Assembly (NCBI RefSeq): GCF_947503385.1
Contig: NZ_CANNDO010000001.1
Span: 868,001-932,000, forward strand
Direction: 5' to 3'
Length of the DNA: 64,000 nucleotides
Source of the DNA: an uncultured Tateyamaria sp.
Lineage (GTDB): Bacteria; Pseudomonadota; Alphaproteobacteria; Rhodobacterales; Rhodobacteraceae
The translations under genes were made by a program, and so were the position numbers. Below, piece by piece: positions 27,785 to 36,247 of the stretch. The stretch's first letter is position 1. Each line of letters begins with the position of its first letter. The notes beneath the pieces are model-generated. The model was not told the DNA's origin. It worked only from the letters and a program-made list of their open reading frames with translations, and did not search any database.

Positions 27785-28720
27785 TCATGCGCTTGCAGGT
27801 TCCGACCGTCTCACTGTCAGCGCAACAAGAAGGCCAAGCGCGACAACAGCCAGTCCCGCAACTTGCAGGGGGCCTGGTATCTCCATCGTCAGGGGTATGC
27901 CGATCAATAGTGCAAAACCCGGAACCAGCGCGGGGAAAGTCGCAGCTTTTGCGGCCCCCAGCAGTTTGACGGCCTGAGCAAATGCAATCATTGCAATGAT
28001 CCCGGACAGGGTGCCTTGCACAACAATCTGCGTGGCAAGCATAGATGCCGGCAGGGCAAGCAATACCTCTGGTCCTCTGAGCACAAGATAGGCCGGAACA
28101 ACGCTCACCAGTCCTGCCAGCGACACAACCAGCGTGACGTCGACCGCATTCAGCTTCCACCTTTGCTGCAAGACACTGAAGCCCGCCCAGAACAGTCCTG
28201 CCAAAACGAACATCGCGTCTCCGCGCAATGCCAAGGCGGAGCCCGTAAGCACGGTTGGACCTGCGATCAGAACCAGACCCGACAAGATGGCGGTCGCTCC
28301 GATGATCTGTCCCAAGGACAACCGCTGCCCAAGAAAGACCCGTGCCAAAATGAAGCCAGCAAGCGTCAGCGTTGCGGGCAGGATGACTGCGCCATGCGCC
28401 AGCGGCGCATATGCGTAGCCGCCAACACTGAGCAACACAAACGGCGGGCCCAAGAGAAGGGCCACCGCCACGGCTTGTCCCGGGTGCAGGGCTGGGCGCT
28501 GTCCGGATTTGAATGCGACCCAGGCCAGCCCCATGACAGGACCCGCCACGGCGTAGCGCAAAAAGGCCACATCGAACCCGTCCAGCCCGGACGCGACACC
28601 GGCCCTCGACAGAGAAAGGTAGGCACCCCAGATTACCGCGGCCACCAGCCCCGCCAACACGCCTGTGTGGATCGGGGAAAATGCACGGGTCTGTGGAGCA
28701 ACTGTGGCGACATGTGACAT
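27785..28720 (-). CDS. EamA/DMT-family transporter
   Basis: 311 residues with ten predicted membrane spans in two EamA halves; the first half has AAVIWGAYLSLSRAG, the second GLFWAGFSVLQQRW. Substrate unknown. It is the last gene of a three-gene run (SnoaL-like, DJ-1-like, EamA) opposite a LysR gene, a layout typical of a stress- or efflux-linked operon. It lies inside the taurine island but shows no link to taurine chemistry. Confidence 0.88.
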   Translation of the reverse strand: MSHVATVAPQTRAFSPIHTGVLAGLVAAVIWGAYLSLSRAGVASGLDGFDVAFLRYAVAGPVMGLAWVAFKSGQRPALHPGQAVAVALLLGPPFVLLSVGGYAYAPLAHGAVILPATLTLAGFILARVFLGQRLSLGQIIGATAILSGLVLIAGPTVLTGSALALRGDAMFVLAGLFWAGFSVLQQRWKLNAVDVTLVVSLAGLVSVVPAYLVLRGPEVLLALPASMLATQIVVQGTLSGIIAMIAFAQAVKLLGAAKAATFPALVPGFALLIGIPLTMEIPGPLQVAGLAVVALGLLVALTVRRSEPASA

Positions 28721-28748
28721 GGGATGTCCTGACTGAATTTGCGTGAGG

Positions 28749-29441
28749 TTATGCTTGGTTCAGCAGCGCGAGGATGCCGCGCGCGCCTTCGGCAGAGGAT
28801 TGCGGATTTTGGCCGGTCACCAGATTGCCGTCCGTAACCACGTTGACGGCAAAGTCCTTGCCGTTGCGGATTGTGGCCCCAAGTGCGCGCAACCGATCTT
28901 CCAGCAGGAACGGGACGACGTCACTTAGCCCGACAGCGTCTTCTTCGCCATTGGTGAAGGCGCTGACGGTTTTCCCTGCAACCAAAGGCGTTCCATCTGC
29001 CTTTCGCGCGGCGACAAGGGCCACCGGGCCATGACAGACTGCGCCAACCGGTTTGCCCTCTTCGTCAAAGGCCTCGATCAAATGCGCCAATGTCTGGTTG
29101 CCGGGAAAGTCCCACATTGGTCCGTGCCCGCCGGGGAAAAAGACTGCGTCAAAGTCACCGGCGTCGATGTTGGCAATTGGTGTCGTGTTGCCCAAAGCCT
29201 TGCGGGCGGCGGTGTCGGCGTCAAAGCGACGCGTCTGATCCGATTGCCATTCCGGCAGCGCGCTTTTGGGATCGACCGGAGGCTGTCCACCTGCGACCGA
29301 GGCCAGCGTGACCTCTGCGCCCGCGTCGCGGAACACGTAGTAGGGGGCGGCGAATTCTTCCAGCCAGAAACCGGTTTTTTCGCCGGTATCGCCGAGTTGA
29401 TCGTGAGATGTCAGAACGATGAGGATACGAGGGTTGGTCAT
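28749..29441 (-). CDS. DJ-1/PfpI family protein (Hsp31/glyoxalase III-like)
   Basis: 230 residues. The nucleophile elbow VGAVCHGPVAL places Cys at residue 136; the acidic partner block FFPGGHGPMWDF and GFWLEEFAAPYYVFRDAG match the Hsp31-like branch, which includes glutathione-independent glyoxalases that convert methylglyoxal to lactate and some chaperones or deglycases. Second gene of the run read from 29921. Confidence 0.88.
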   Translation of the reverse strand: MTNPRILIVLTSHDQLGDTGEKTGFWLEEFAAPYYVFRDAGAEVTLASVAGGQPPVDPKSALPEWQSDQTRRFDADTAARKALGNTTPIANIDAGDFDAVFFPGGHGPMWDFPGNQTLAHLIEAFDEEGKPVGAVCHGPVALVAARKADGTPLVAGKTVSAFTNGEEDAVGLSDVVPFLLEDRLRALGATIRNGKDFAVNVVTDGNLVTGQNPQSSAEGARGILALLNQA

Positions 29442-29486
29442 GGGGTGTGCCTTGTGGGTTTATCTGCGTTTTGAGGGGGTTCGGTT

Positions 29487-29921
29487 TCAGTCGATGGTCG
29501 TTTTGCCCAATTGGCGGAACCAATCGACGTTGTCCCAGAATGCGGTCATGTGCGTGATCTTGCCGTCATCGTTTGTGTCCAAGACAAACAGGTGACGGAC
29601 GGTGTAGGCATGTCCCCGGCTCGGAACGCCAAATGCCTCTTTCTCTTGAGTGCCGGACACATCGACATCGACGTACGCCTTGCGGCCACTGGCATCTGCC
29701 GTGATCGAATGCACCGTGTTCGACAGGTTGGGGAAGCTGTCGATCAGGACGCCCCAACTGCCGGGCCCGACCTGTTCGACAGGACCAGCAAGAGCAAATG
29801 GTACGTATTCAACGATGCCTTCAGGTTCGAACATCTCGATCATCGCCGGCACGTCCTGTGCGCGGTAACGGTCGAACAGCGTAGCAGCAATTTCGGCTAC
29901 GGTTTGCGGTTGTGTGGACAT
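29487..29921 (-). CDS. SnoaL-like / NTF2-fold protein
   Basis: 144 residues with the NTF2-like layout: an N-terminal helix (ETAATLFDRYRAQDVPAMIEMF reads similar) followed by EGIVEYVPFA and the C-terminal GKITHMTAFWDNVDWFRQLG. Members are small hydrolases, isomerases or ligand-binding proteins; no function can be assigned. Divergent from the LysR gene across 109 bp. Confidence 0.75.
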   Translation of the reverse strand: MSTQPQTVAEIAATLFDRYRAQDVPAMIEMFEPEGIVEYVPFALAGPVEQVGPGSWGVLIDSFPNLSNTVHSITADASGRKAYVDVDVSGTQEKEAFGVPSRGHAYTVRHLFVLDTNDDGKITHMTAFWDNVDWFRQLGKTTID

Positions 29922-30030
29922 GGTGTGCTTCCTTGTTTGGTGTGCGTTTGTCTGATGAGAGAAAGCTATCCATTGCCGAGAGACAGATTAAGGCGGTAAA
30001 TAGTTCAAGGATTATTGCTCAGGAAAAATA

Positions 30031-30897
30031 ATGCGTCACTTGGATGGGCTTGCAGAATTTTGTGCGGTTGTGAGCGAAGGCGGCTTTACCCGCGCCAGCG
30101 AGGCGCTTGGTGTATCGGCCTCGTTCGTCAGCAGGCGGGTTGCTGATCTTGAGGCGCGGTTGGGCGTCCGTTTGTTGCATCGTACGACGCGCAGCGTGAA
30201 CCTTACGGACATCGGCGCGCGCTATTTTGAGCGGGCGACAGCCATACTTGATGACATTGACACACTGGAGGCGGACCTTGCTGAGCAGCAAAACCTTGTC
30301 AAAGGCAGGCTGCGCATTGCAGCGGGCGGTCTGTTTGCGGAAACGTGGGTCAGCCGCCAGTTGGCAGCCTTTGCGGCACAGCATCCACATGTGGAAATCG
30401 AACTGGACATAACCGATCGGCGCGTGGATCTGGTGCGCGAGGGGTTCGACCTTGCAATCCGTCATGGGATGCCCGCCGACCCTGATCTGGTGGTGCGAAA
30501 AATCGGAGCCCGTCGCATGATGGTCTGCGCATCGCCGAACTATCTGGCAGAGCATGAGCCACCCGGGCATCCCAGTCAGTTGACCCAACATGCCTGTCTG
30601 GCGGCGACGGGCCAGCGATGGATGTTCTGCGAGGGCGCGGCCCCCTATGAGGTCAAAGTGAGCACCAGATGGTCAAGCAACAATGGTGTGGCCCTCGCTG
30701 CCGCCTGTGAGGCGGGTCTTGGCCTTGCGCGGCTTGCGGAAAACTATTTCAGCAATGGCATCGCTGCGGGAAAACTGGTCCCTATTCTCACGACTTTCGA
30801 AGTAGAACCACAGGAAATCGTCCTCGCGTATCCATCGCGGGAACGGCTGCCCTATCGCGTAAGGTCGCTCATCACATTTCTGTCGGACGCCATATGA
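30031..30897 (+). CDS. LysR-family transcriptional regulator
   Basis: 288 residues. The N-terminal helix-turn-helix FCAVVSEGGFTRASEALGVS and the long linker helix lead to a substrate-binding domain. Divergence from the 29921 operon suggests it controls those genes and its own, as LysR regulators usually do. The effector is unknown. Confidence 0.9.
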   Translation: MRHLDGLAEFCAVVSEGGFTRASEALGVSASFVSRRVADLEARLGVRLLHRTTRSVNLTDIGARYFERATAILDDIDTLEADLAEQQNLVKGRLRIAAGGLFAETWVSRQLAAFAAQHPHVEIELDITDRRVDLVREGFDLAIRHGMPADPDLVVRKIGARRMMVCASPNYLAEHEPPGHPSQLTQHACLAATGQRWMFCEGAAPYEVKVSTRWSSNNGVALAAACEAGLGLARLAENYFSNGIAAGKLVPILTTFEVEPQEIVLAYPSRERLPYRVRSLITFLSDAI

Positions 30898-31138
30898 TGC
30901 GGGCGGACGACCCGGGGACAGTGCGTAAGAAATACCGTTGCCCGGTCGGCAAGCTGCAATTCATCTTGGTTCATTCACAGCAGGGATTCATCTGAAACGA
31001 TGCCAAGGGGCATCGTGCCCGGACCCAGCGCTTGCACCCGACGCCGGAACGTCGGCGGAGTGCCCGTATCACAGCGTGCGCCCTGATAGACACTACATGC
31101 AGACGCTACCAAGACGGAGTTGCGTTTTTTGGGTCCAA

Positions 31139-31158
31139 GCCGCCATGTGCATGGCGGC
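31139..31158. other. Inverted repeat between the LysR gene and tpa
   Basis: GCCGCCATG (31139-31147) and CATGGCGGC (31150-31158) form a 9-bp inverted repeat in the 289-bp gap between two converging genes. For tpa transcription no T-run follows, so it is at best a weak transcript-end hairpin. Nothing else was recognised in this gap. Confidence 0.4.
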
Positions 31159-31186
31159 CTATCCATTTGCCGGTGTGGCGTACGCC

Positions 31187-32581
31187 TTAGCCGAATACGC
31201 GGGTCAGGGCGCCGTCCACTGCGTCGACGATCTGGTTGATGTCGTCTTTGGTCGCGATCAAGGCGGGCGAGAAACACAGCGTGTTGTTGCGCGTCGGGAT
31301 CGAACGGTTCGTGGCGCCAATGATGACAGCCTGCCCCATGCAATCCTTGACCACCGCCTGTACCATCGCTTCGGCTGCCGGTTCCTTGGTGTCGCGGTCA
31401 GCGACCAGTTCGGCACCGAGAAACAGGCCCTTGCCACGCACGTCACCGATCACGGCGTGCTTGTCTTTCAACTCCGCCAGCTTGTCGAGCATGTAGTCAC
31501 CCATCGCAATGGTGTTGCCCAGCAGGTCTTCGTCCTCGATGATCCGCATATTCTCCAGCGCTGCCGCCGGGCCTGCGGTGCAGCCGCCAAAGGTGGAGAT
31601 GTCGCGGAAGTAATTCAGGTGGTCCGACGCGTCGTCCTTGAACAGATCAAACACCGCTTCGGTCGTGGCGAGGCACGAGATAGCGGCGTAACCCGAGGCA
31701 ACGCCTTTGGCCATCGACACCATGTCAGGCTGGATGCCGTAATGCTGGTAGCCGAACCACGTGCCGGTGCGCCCGATCCCGCACACAACCTCGTCGATAT
31801 GAAGCAGGATGTCGTATTTCTTGCAGATTTCCTGAACGCGCGGCCAGTAGCCGTCCGGTGCTTCGATCACGCCGCCGCCTGCGGTGACAGGCTCAAGGCA
31901 GAGGGCACCCACGGTGTCGGGGCCTTCGCGCAGGATGACCTGTTCGATCTGATCCGCGGCCCATTCGCCGTAATTCTGTTCGGGCGCGCCGTCCTGTTCG
32001 TGCTTGCGGTACTCCATGCAGTGGGGAACGCGAATGAAACCGGGGGCAAAGGGGCCGTATTGCGCGTTGCGTTCGTCCTGCCCGCCCGCGGACATCGTGG
32101 CGAGGGTGGAGCCGTGGTAGTCGCGGTCGCGGTAGAGGATCTTGTGCTTTTTGCCGCCGTATTTCTTGTGCGCAATCTGGCGCACCAGCTTGAATGCCTT
32201 CTCATTCGCCTCGGAACCGGAGTTGGCATAGTAGACGCGGCTGAGGCCCGGCATCTTGGTCAGCAGTTTTTCGGCAAAAAGCGCGCCGGGGATTGAACCG
32301 ACGGTGCCGCCAAAAAAGTTCATCTTCACGATGGCATCGCGCACGGCATCGCCCATGGATTCGCGGCCATAGCCCACATTTACGGTCCAGACACCGCCCG
32401 ATACGGCGTCGATATGTTCGATCCCTTTTTGGTCCCAAACGCGCAGACCCTTCCCCTCGACGATGATCTTGGGGTCGGCACCGGTAAAGAATGGCTGGTG
32501 CTGGATGAGGTGATGCCAGACGTTGGCGCGGTCCGCCTCGATCACACGGCTGATATCGTTTTCGTTGAACGTCCCGTCCAT
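31187..32581 (-). CDS. tpa: Taurine--pyruvate aminotransferase
   Basis: 464 residues. Class III aminotransferase with the PLP Lys at residue 292 in SMAKGVASGYAA, phosphate-binding YYANSGSEANEKAFK and LHIDEVVCGIGRTGTWF. The opening FNENDISRVIEADRANVWHH is typical of Tpa. It moves the amino group of taurine to pyruvate, giving sulfoacetaldehyde and alanine. Two consecutive ATG codons (32584, 32581) could start it; the second is better spaced from AGGA. Divergent from tauABC across 394 bp that contains the candidate TauR operator. Confidence 0.95.
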   Translation of the reverse strand: MDGTFNENDISRVIEADRANVWHHLIQHQPFFTGADPKIIVEGKGLRVWDQKGIEHIDAVSGGVWTVNVGYGRESMGDAVRDAIVKMNFFGGTVGSIPGALFAEKLLTKMPGLSRVYYANSGSEANEKAFKLVRQIAHKKYGGKKHKILYRDRDYHGSTLATMSAGGQDERNAQYGPFAPGFIRVPHCMEYRKHEQDGAPEQNYGEWAADQIEQVILREGPDTVGALCLEPVTAGGGVIEAPDGYWPRVQEICKKYDILLHIDEVVCGIGRTGTWFGYQHYGIQPDMVSMAKGVASGYAAISCLATTEAVFDLFKDDASDHLNYFRDISTFGGCTAGPAAALENMRIIEDEDLLGNTIAMGDYMLDKLAELKDKHAVIGDVRGKGLFLGAELVADRDTKEPAAEAMVQAVVKDCMGQAVIIGATNRSIPTRNNTLCFSPALIATKDDINQIVDAVDGALTRVFG

Positions 32582-32975
32582 CATTGTCCTGACCTTTCCT
32601 AAGGATACGCGCTTGCCCACGAATTCAGGGGCCAAGATCAGCGCTGCGGCACACAATCGCCTAGAATCTGGTCATGTAAGTAGGGCCAGATTTGCCCCGT
32701 AAGTAAAGCCAGTTGATGGGGTCAACCCCGGTCGCAACACGGGAATTGCGCCGAAATGTCCTGTTTTTCAGGCAGATGCGCTGGTTTTCGCGAATCTTCA
32801 TGCCAGTGTTGGCTGAGCCAAATTGTGCGGCCATACGCGTTTTTGCGTTGAAACGGCGGGCATTATCGGCTCCGATCCGGCCAGCGCCGCGAAAACGCGG
32901 CCCGACAGAGGCGGGACACCGCCCGCTAAGATCGATGCGTGGGGGTAACCTGCGCAATAACACGGGAGAAACACT
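32582..32975. other. 394-bp divergent promoter region between tpa and tauA
   Basis: No gene is supported here. It contains the paired direct repeats at 32676-32712, about 95 bases from the tpa start and about 265 from tauA. The tauA-side half holds only short frames and no strong hairpin. Both transcription units are expected to start from this region. Confidence 0.7.
32676..32712. promoter_or_regulatory. Direct repeats between tpa and tauA, candidate TauR operator
   Basis: GTAAGTAGGGCCAG (32676-32689) and GTAAGTAAAGCCAG (32699-32712) match at 12 of 14 positions with a 23-bp period. On the - strand each reads CTGGC-n4-ACTTAC, resembling the CTGG-headed repeats before tauR. Spacing of about two helical turns suits a dimeric MocR regulator. 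Confidence 0.6.
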
Positions 32976-33980
32976 ATGACTTTCAAAACCAAGCTGATGG
33001 GTGCGGTTGCAGCGACGGCGATGCTGGCCGGTGCACAAGGCGCAGTGGCCGCAGGCCACGGCGGCGAGATCACCGTCGCCTACTTCCTCGAATGGCCGAT
33101 GCCGTTCCAGTTTGCCAAAGAAACAGGCATGTACGAAGAAGCCATGGGCACCAAGATCAACTGGGTGAGCTTTGACACTGGCACCGCGATGTCCGCGGCG
33201 ATGGCGTCTGGCGACGTGCAGTTGTCGGTGAGCCAGGGCATCCCGCCCTTCGTGGTTGCAACATCCGCGGGTCAGGACCTTCAGGTGCTTGACGTGGCCG
33301 TGTCCTATGCGGACAACGACAACTGCGTTGTGCGCGCCGATCTGGAGATCGACAAGGACAGCGCAGCCGAACTGGCCGGCAAGAAAGTGGCCGTGCCGCT
33401 GGGGACAGCCGCGCATTACGGTTTCCTCAAGCAGATGGAGCACTTCAACGTCTCCCTCGACAGCCTCGACATCGTGGACATGGCACCTGCCGAAGGCGAA
33501 GCAGCGCTGAGCCAGGGTGCCGTCGACATGGCCTGTGGCTGGGGTGGCGCGCTGCGTCGTATGCTGGGGTCCGGCAACGTGTTGCTGACCGGCGCCGAGA
33601 AAACCGAGCTGGGCATTCTGGTGTTTGACGCGACAACCGCGCCGACATCTTTCGTCGCCGAAGAAGGCGAACTGGTGTCGCAGTTCCTCGCCGTGACAGC
33701 CGAAGCAAACGCGATGTGGGCGGACGAATCCAACCACGCGAAAATGCTGCCGGTGATCGCCAAGGATGCGGGTATGTCCGAAGAAGATGCGGCATCGACC
33801 CTGTCCACATTCGTGTTCCCGACAGTCGACGAACAGCTGGGCTCAAGCTGGCTGGGCGGCAACGCTGCGACCTTTATGAAAGGCGTTGCAGACGTCTTTG
33901 TGGCAGCCGGTTCCATCGACGCGGCCAAAGCATCCTATGCAGACAACGTGAACGCTGAGCCTCTGACAGACGCCAAGTAA
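32976..33980 (+). CDS. tauA: Taurine ABC transporter, substrate-binding protein
   Basis: 334 residues. A Sec signal peptide (residues 1-25, ending AQGAVAAG) precedes a NMT1/TauA-like periplasmic binding fold beginning EITVAYFLEWPMPFQFAKE. Place in the taurine island supports taurine as ligand. GGGAGAA is a good ribosome site before the ATG. A strong terminator hairpin follows at 33994, before tauB. Confidence 0.93.
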   Translation: MTFKTKLMGAVAATAMLAGAQGAVAAGHGGEITVAYFLEWPMPFQFAKETGMYEEAMGTKINWVSFDTGTAMSAAMASGDVQLSVSQGIPPFVVATSAGQDLQVLDVAVSYADNDNCVVRADLEIDKDSAAELAGKKVAVPLGTAAHYGFLKQMEHFNVSLDSLDIVDMAPAEGEAALSQGAVDMACGWGGALRRMLGSGNVLLTGAEKTELGILVFDATTAPTSFVAEEGELVSQFLAVTAEANAMWADESNHAKMLPVIAKDAGMSEEDAASTLSTFVFPTVDEQLGSSWLGGNAATFMKGVADVFVAAGSIDAAKASYADNVNAEPLTDAK

Positions 33981-33993
33981 TCACGGACTTTCG

Positions 33994-34028
33994 GGGTGGG
34001 CGCGACTTGAACGCGCCCACCCTTTTTT
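33994..34028 (+). terminator. Rho-independent terminator between tauA and tauB
   Basis: An 11-bp perfect stem GGGTGGGCGCG / CGCGCCCACCC with a 7-base loop is followed directly by six T. Lying inside the operon, it should cut most transcripts after tauA and let a fraction read on, giving more binding protein than transporter core. Confidence 0.92.
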
Positions 34029-34073
34029 CGCTCTGGCATCAGAGCGGCCCACCCTGGCAAGAGGGGGACCCCC

Positions 34074-34880
34074 GTGTCCGAACTTCTCATAAAAGATATT
34101 TCGATGCGCTTTGACCTGCCCAATGGCGGTCACGTTCAGGCGCTGAAAAACGTGACGCTGGACATCAAGTCCGGCGAATTGATGAGTGTGCTTGGCCCCT
34201 CGGGCTGTGGCAAGACCACGCTTTTGAATATCGTTGCGGGCTTTTTGGCCCCGACCGAAGGCCAGATAATGCTGGAAGACGAAGTGGTCCATGGCCCCGG
34301 CCCCGAGCGTGGGATGGTGTTTCAGCAAGGCGCGCTGTTCGAATGGATGAGCGTGCGGGACAATGTGAGTTTTGGCCCTGATATGAAGGGCATGAGCCGC
34401 GCTGAGAGCAAGGAAAACGTGGAACACCTGCTCGACGTCGTCGGTCTTCAGGATTTCAAGGAAAAGGCGGTATACGAACTCTCTGGAGGGATGCAGCAGC
34501 GTGTGGCTTTGGCCCGCTGTCTGGCCAATGACCCGGACGTGATCCTGATGGACGAACCGCTGGGCGCGCTGGATGCACTGACCCGTGAAAAAATGCAGAG
34601 CCTCGTGCTCGACCTGTGGAAAGACACGGGCAAGACGATCATCCTGATCACCCACTCTGTCGAAGAGGCACTGCTGCTGGGGGAACGTCTGTTGGTCATG
34701 GCTCCACGGCCCGGTCGGGTGCACAAGGAATACCGCTTGCCCTTTGCGGACATGGGCGTGGGCAATGATCTGCGCGAGGTTAAAAAGGATCCCGAATACG
34801 CGCCGACACGCGAGGAAATCCTCGAGATGATCTGGAACATGGAAGAAGAGATTATGGGCCGCACGGAGGAAAGCGCATGA
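34074..34880 (+). CDS. tauB: Taurine ABC transporter, ATP-binding protein
   Basis: 268 residues. Walker A GPSGCGKTT, signature LSGGMQQRVALARC, Walker B VILMDEPLGALD and H-loop ITHSVEEA are all intact. The start is GTG at 34074 after a GAGGGGG site. The tauC ATG overlaps its stop (ATGA). It energises taurine import with TauA and TauC. Confidence 0.94.
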   Translation: MSELLIKDISMRFDLPNGGHVQALKNVTLDIKSGELMSVLGPSGCGKTTLLNIVAGFLAPTEGQIMLEDEVVHGPGPERGMVFQQGALFEWMSVRDNVSFGPDMKGMSRAESKENVEHLLDVVGLQDFKEKAVYELSGGMQQRVALARCLANDPDVILMDEPLGALDALTREKMQSLVLDLWKDTGKTIILITHSVEEALLLGERLLVMAPRPGRVHKEYRLPFADMGVGNDLREVKKDPEYAPTREEILEMIWNMEEEIMGRTEESA

Positions 34881-36187
34881 CCGGTTTACTTGTCCTTGCG
34901 CTCTATGTGGGCGCGTTTTTTGGGTCGTTCTATCTGGCACGCATTGTGTTCAAAAGTGCGTTCGAGAAGAAGGGTTTCAACAAGCTCAAGACCGTCACCT
35001 TTGGCGACGAAAGTGCGATTACGGCCAACCGGGTCGCGTCGGTTGTGTCGGTCATCACCGTGTTCTGGCTGTGGGTGGCCTTTACCAATTCGGCGATTCC
35101 ACTGCCAAAATTTCCGGGCCCGTTTTCGGGTGACATGAGCTTTACCTACACCGCGCAACTGGAGGACGGTACAAGCGACGATGCGACCGTAACCATGCGC
35201 GTCTACCGCGAGGATATCCAGCAAACGCTGGATGCGGAGGGCAATCCGGGCCGCGAACCCGACGCACCAGAGGTGGAACCCGGCGAAGGGTTTGCCAAGA
35301 ATGACGGGCTCACGGTGGCCCGCTATTCGTTCAAGGTCATCAATGTCTGGTCCAACGACGAAGTGTCCAAGCGCGATGGCTCAACCGTCGTGGCCATCAA
35401 CGGGCAGCCCGTTGCGCCCGGCGACAAGATCAAGGTGCCCGAAGGCACGATTGGTCTGACGGACAAAGGCACGCCGACCTTTGAGCCTGCGGTGGGACTG
35501 CGCATGGCGCGGCTGTACCTGCCCGCGCCCGAAGTGGTGTTCCAGCGCTTTATCTGGCTGAACCAAGAGGGGTATCAGGGCTATACCCTGCTTGAACACA
35601 CTTGGTATTCGCTGAAACGCGTTGTGCTGGGTTTTCTGATCGGGGCCGTCGTTGGTGTACCGATTGGTTATGCAATGGGCCTTACGGGCTGGGCGCGCGG
35701 GTGGTTTGACCCGATCGTGGAATTCATGCGGCCCATTCCGCCGCTTGCCCTTATCCCGCTGATCATCATCTGGTTTGGGATTGGTGAGGTCGGCAAGGTG
35801 GTTCTGCTGTTCCTTGCGGCTTTGTGGATCATGATCATTGCGGCGCGATCCGGTGTGTCAGGCGTCGCCATTTCCAAGGTCCACGCAGCCTATTCGCTGG
35901 GCGCGTCCAAGTGGCAGATTCTGTCCAAGGTGATCGTGCCAAACTCTTTGCCGGACATCTTTACCGGCGCGCGGGTGGCGATGGGGGTCTGTTGGGGCAC
36001 GGTTGTCGCGGCAGAGCTGGTCGCGGCGAATGTGGGTCTCGGCAAGATGATCGTGACGGCGTCCAAGTTCCAGCTGACCGATATCATCATCGTCGGCATC
36101 ATCATCATCGGTATCATTGGTTTTGCCATCGAAGTCGGGATGCGGGCGCTGGAAAACTGGCTGATCCCGTGGAAAGGCAAAGTCTGA
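34877..36187 (+). CDS. tauC: Taurine ABC transporter, permease with extra periplasmic region
   Basis: 436 residues against about 280 for ordinary TauC/SsuC. Two added membrane segments (about residues 2-22 and 53-72) enclose a cytosolic loop; a soluble region of about 130 residues follows (about 85-225, acidic, with SFTYTAQLEDG and YSFKVINVWSND). The standard permease domain starts near 240 and has the EAA loop AYSLGASKWQILSKVIVPNS, which contacts TauB. Topology puts the added region outside the membrane, where it could meet TauA. Confidence 0.92.
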   Translation: MTGLLVLALYVGAFFGSFYLARIVFKSAFEKKGFNKLKTVTFGDESAITANRVASVVSVITVFWLWVAFTNSAIPLPKFPGPFSGDMSFTYTAQLEDGTSDDATVTMRVYREDIQQTLDAEGNPGREPDAPEVEPGEGFAKNDGLTVARYSFKVINVWSNDEVSKRDGSTVVAINGQPVAPGDKIKVPEGTIGLTDKGTPTFEPAVGLRMARLYLPAPEVVFQRFIWLNQEGYQGYTLLEHTWYSLKRVVLGFLIGAVVGVPIGYAMGLTGWARGWFDPIVEFMRPIPPLALIPLIIIWFGIGEVGKVVLLFLAALWIMIIAARSGVSGVAISKVHAAYSLGASKWQILSKVIVPNSLPDIFTGARVAMGVCWGTVVAAELVAANVGLGKMIVTASKFQLTDIIIVGIIIIGIIGFAIEVGMRALENWLIPWKGKV

Positions 36188-36214
36188 CCGGGGCAACGCC
36201 CGTATGCATGAAGG

Positions 36215-36243
36215 AGGCGGGGCCGGACAGGCCCCGCCTTTTT
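36215..36243 (+). terminator. Rho-independent terminator after tauC
   Basis: A 10-bp stem (AGGCGGGGCC / GGCCCCGCCT) with a 5-base loop runs into a T-run, 27 bases after the tauC stop. It ends the tauABC transcript and also lies at the end of the converging gene at 36248. Confidence 0.92.
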
Positions 36244-36247
36244 CATA

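Noticed and set aside
32661-33737. A 358-codon frame on the - strand across tauA
   Set aside because: Antisense of tauA, which has a signal peptide, ribosome site and terminator; the frame also covers the divergent promoter region.
35668-36196. His/Asp-rich frames antisense to tauC
   Set aside because: Low-complexity reverse of hydrophobic Ile/Val codons in the membrane domain.
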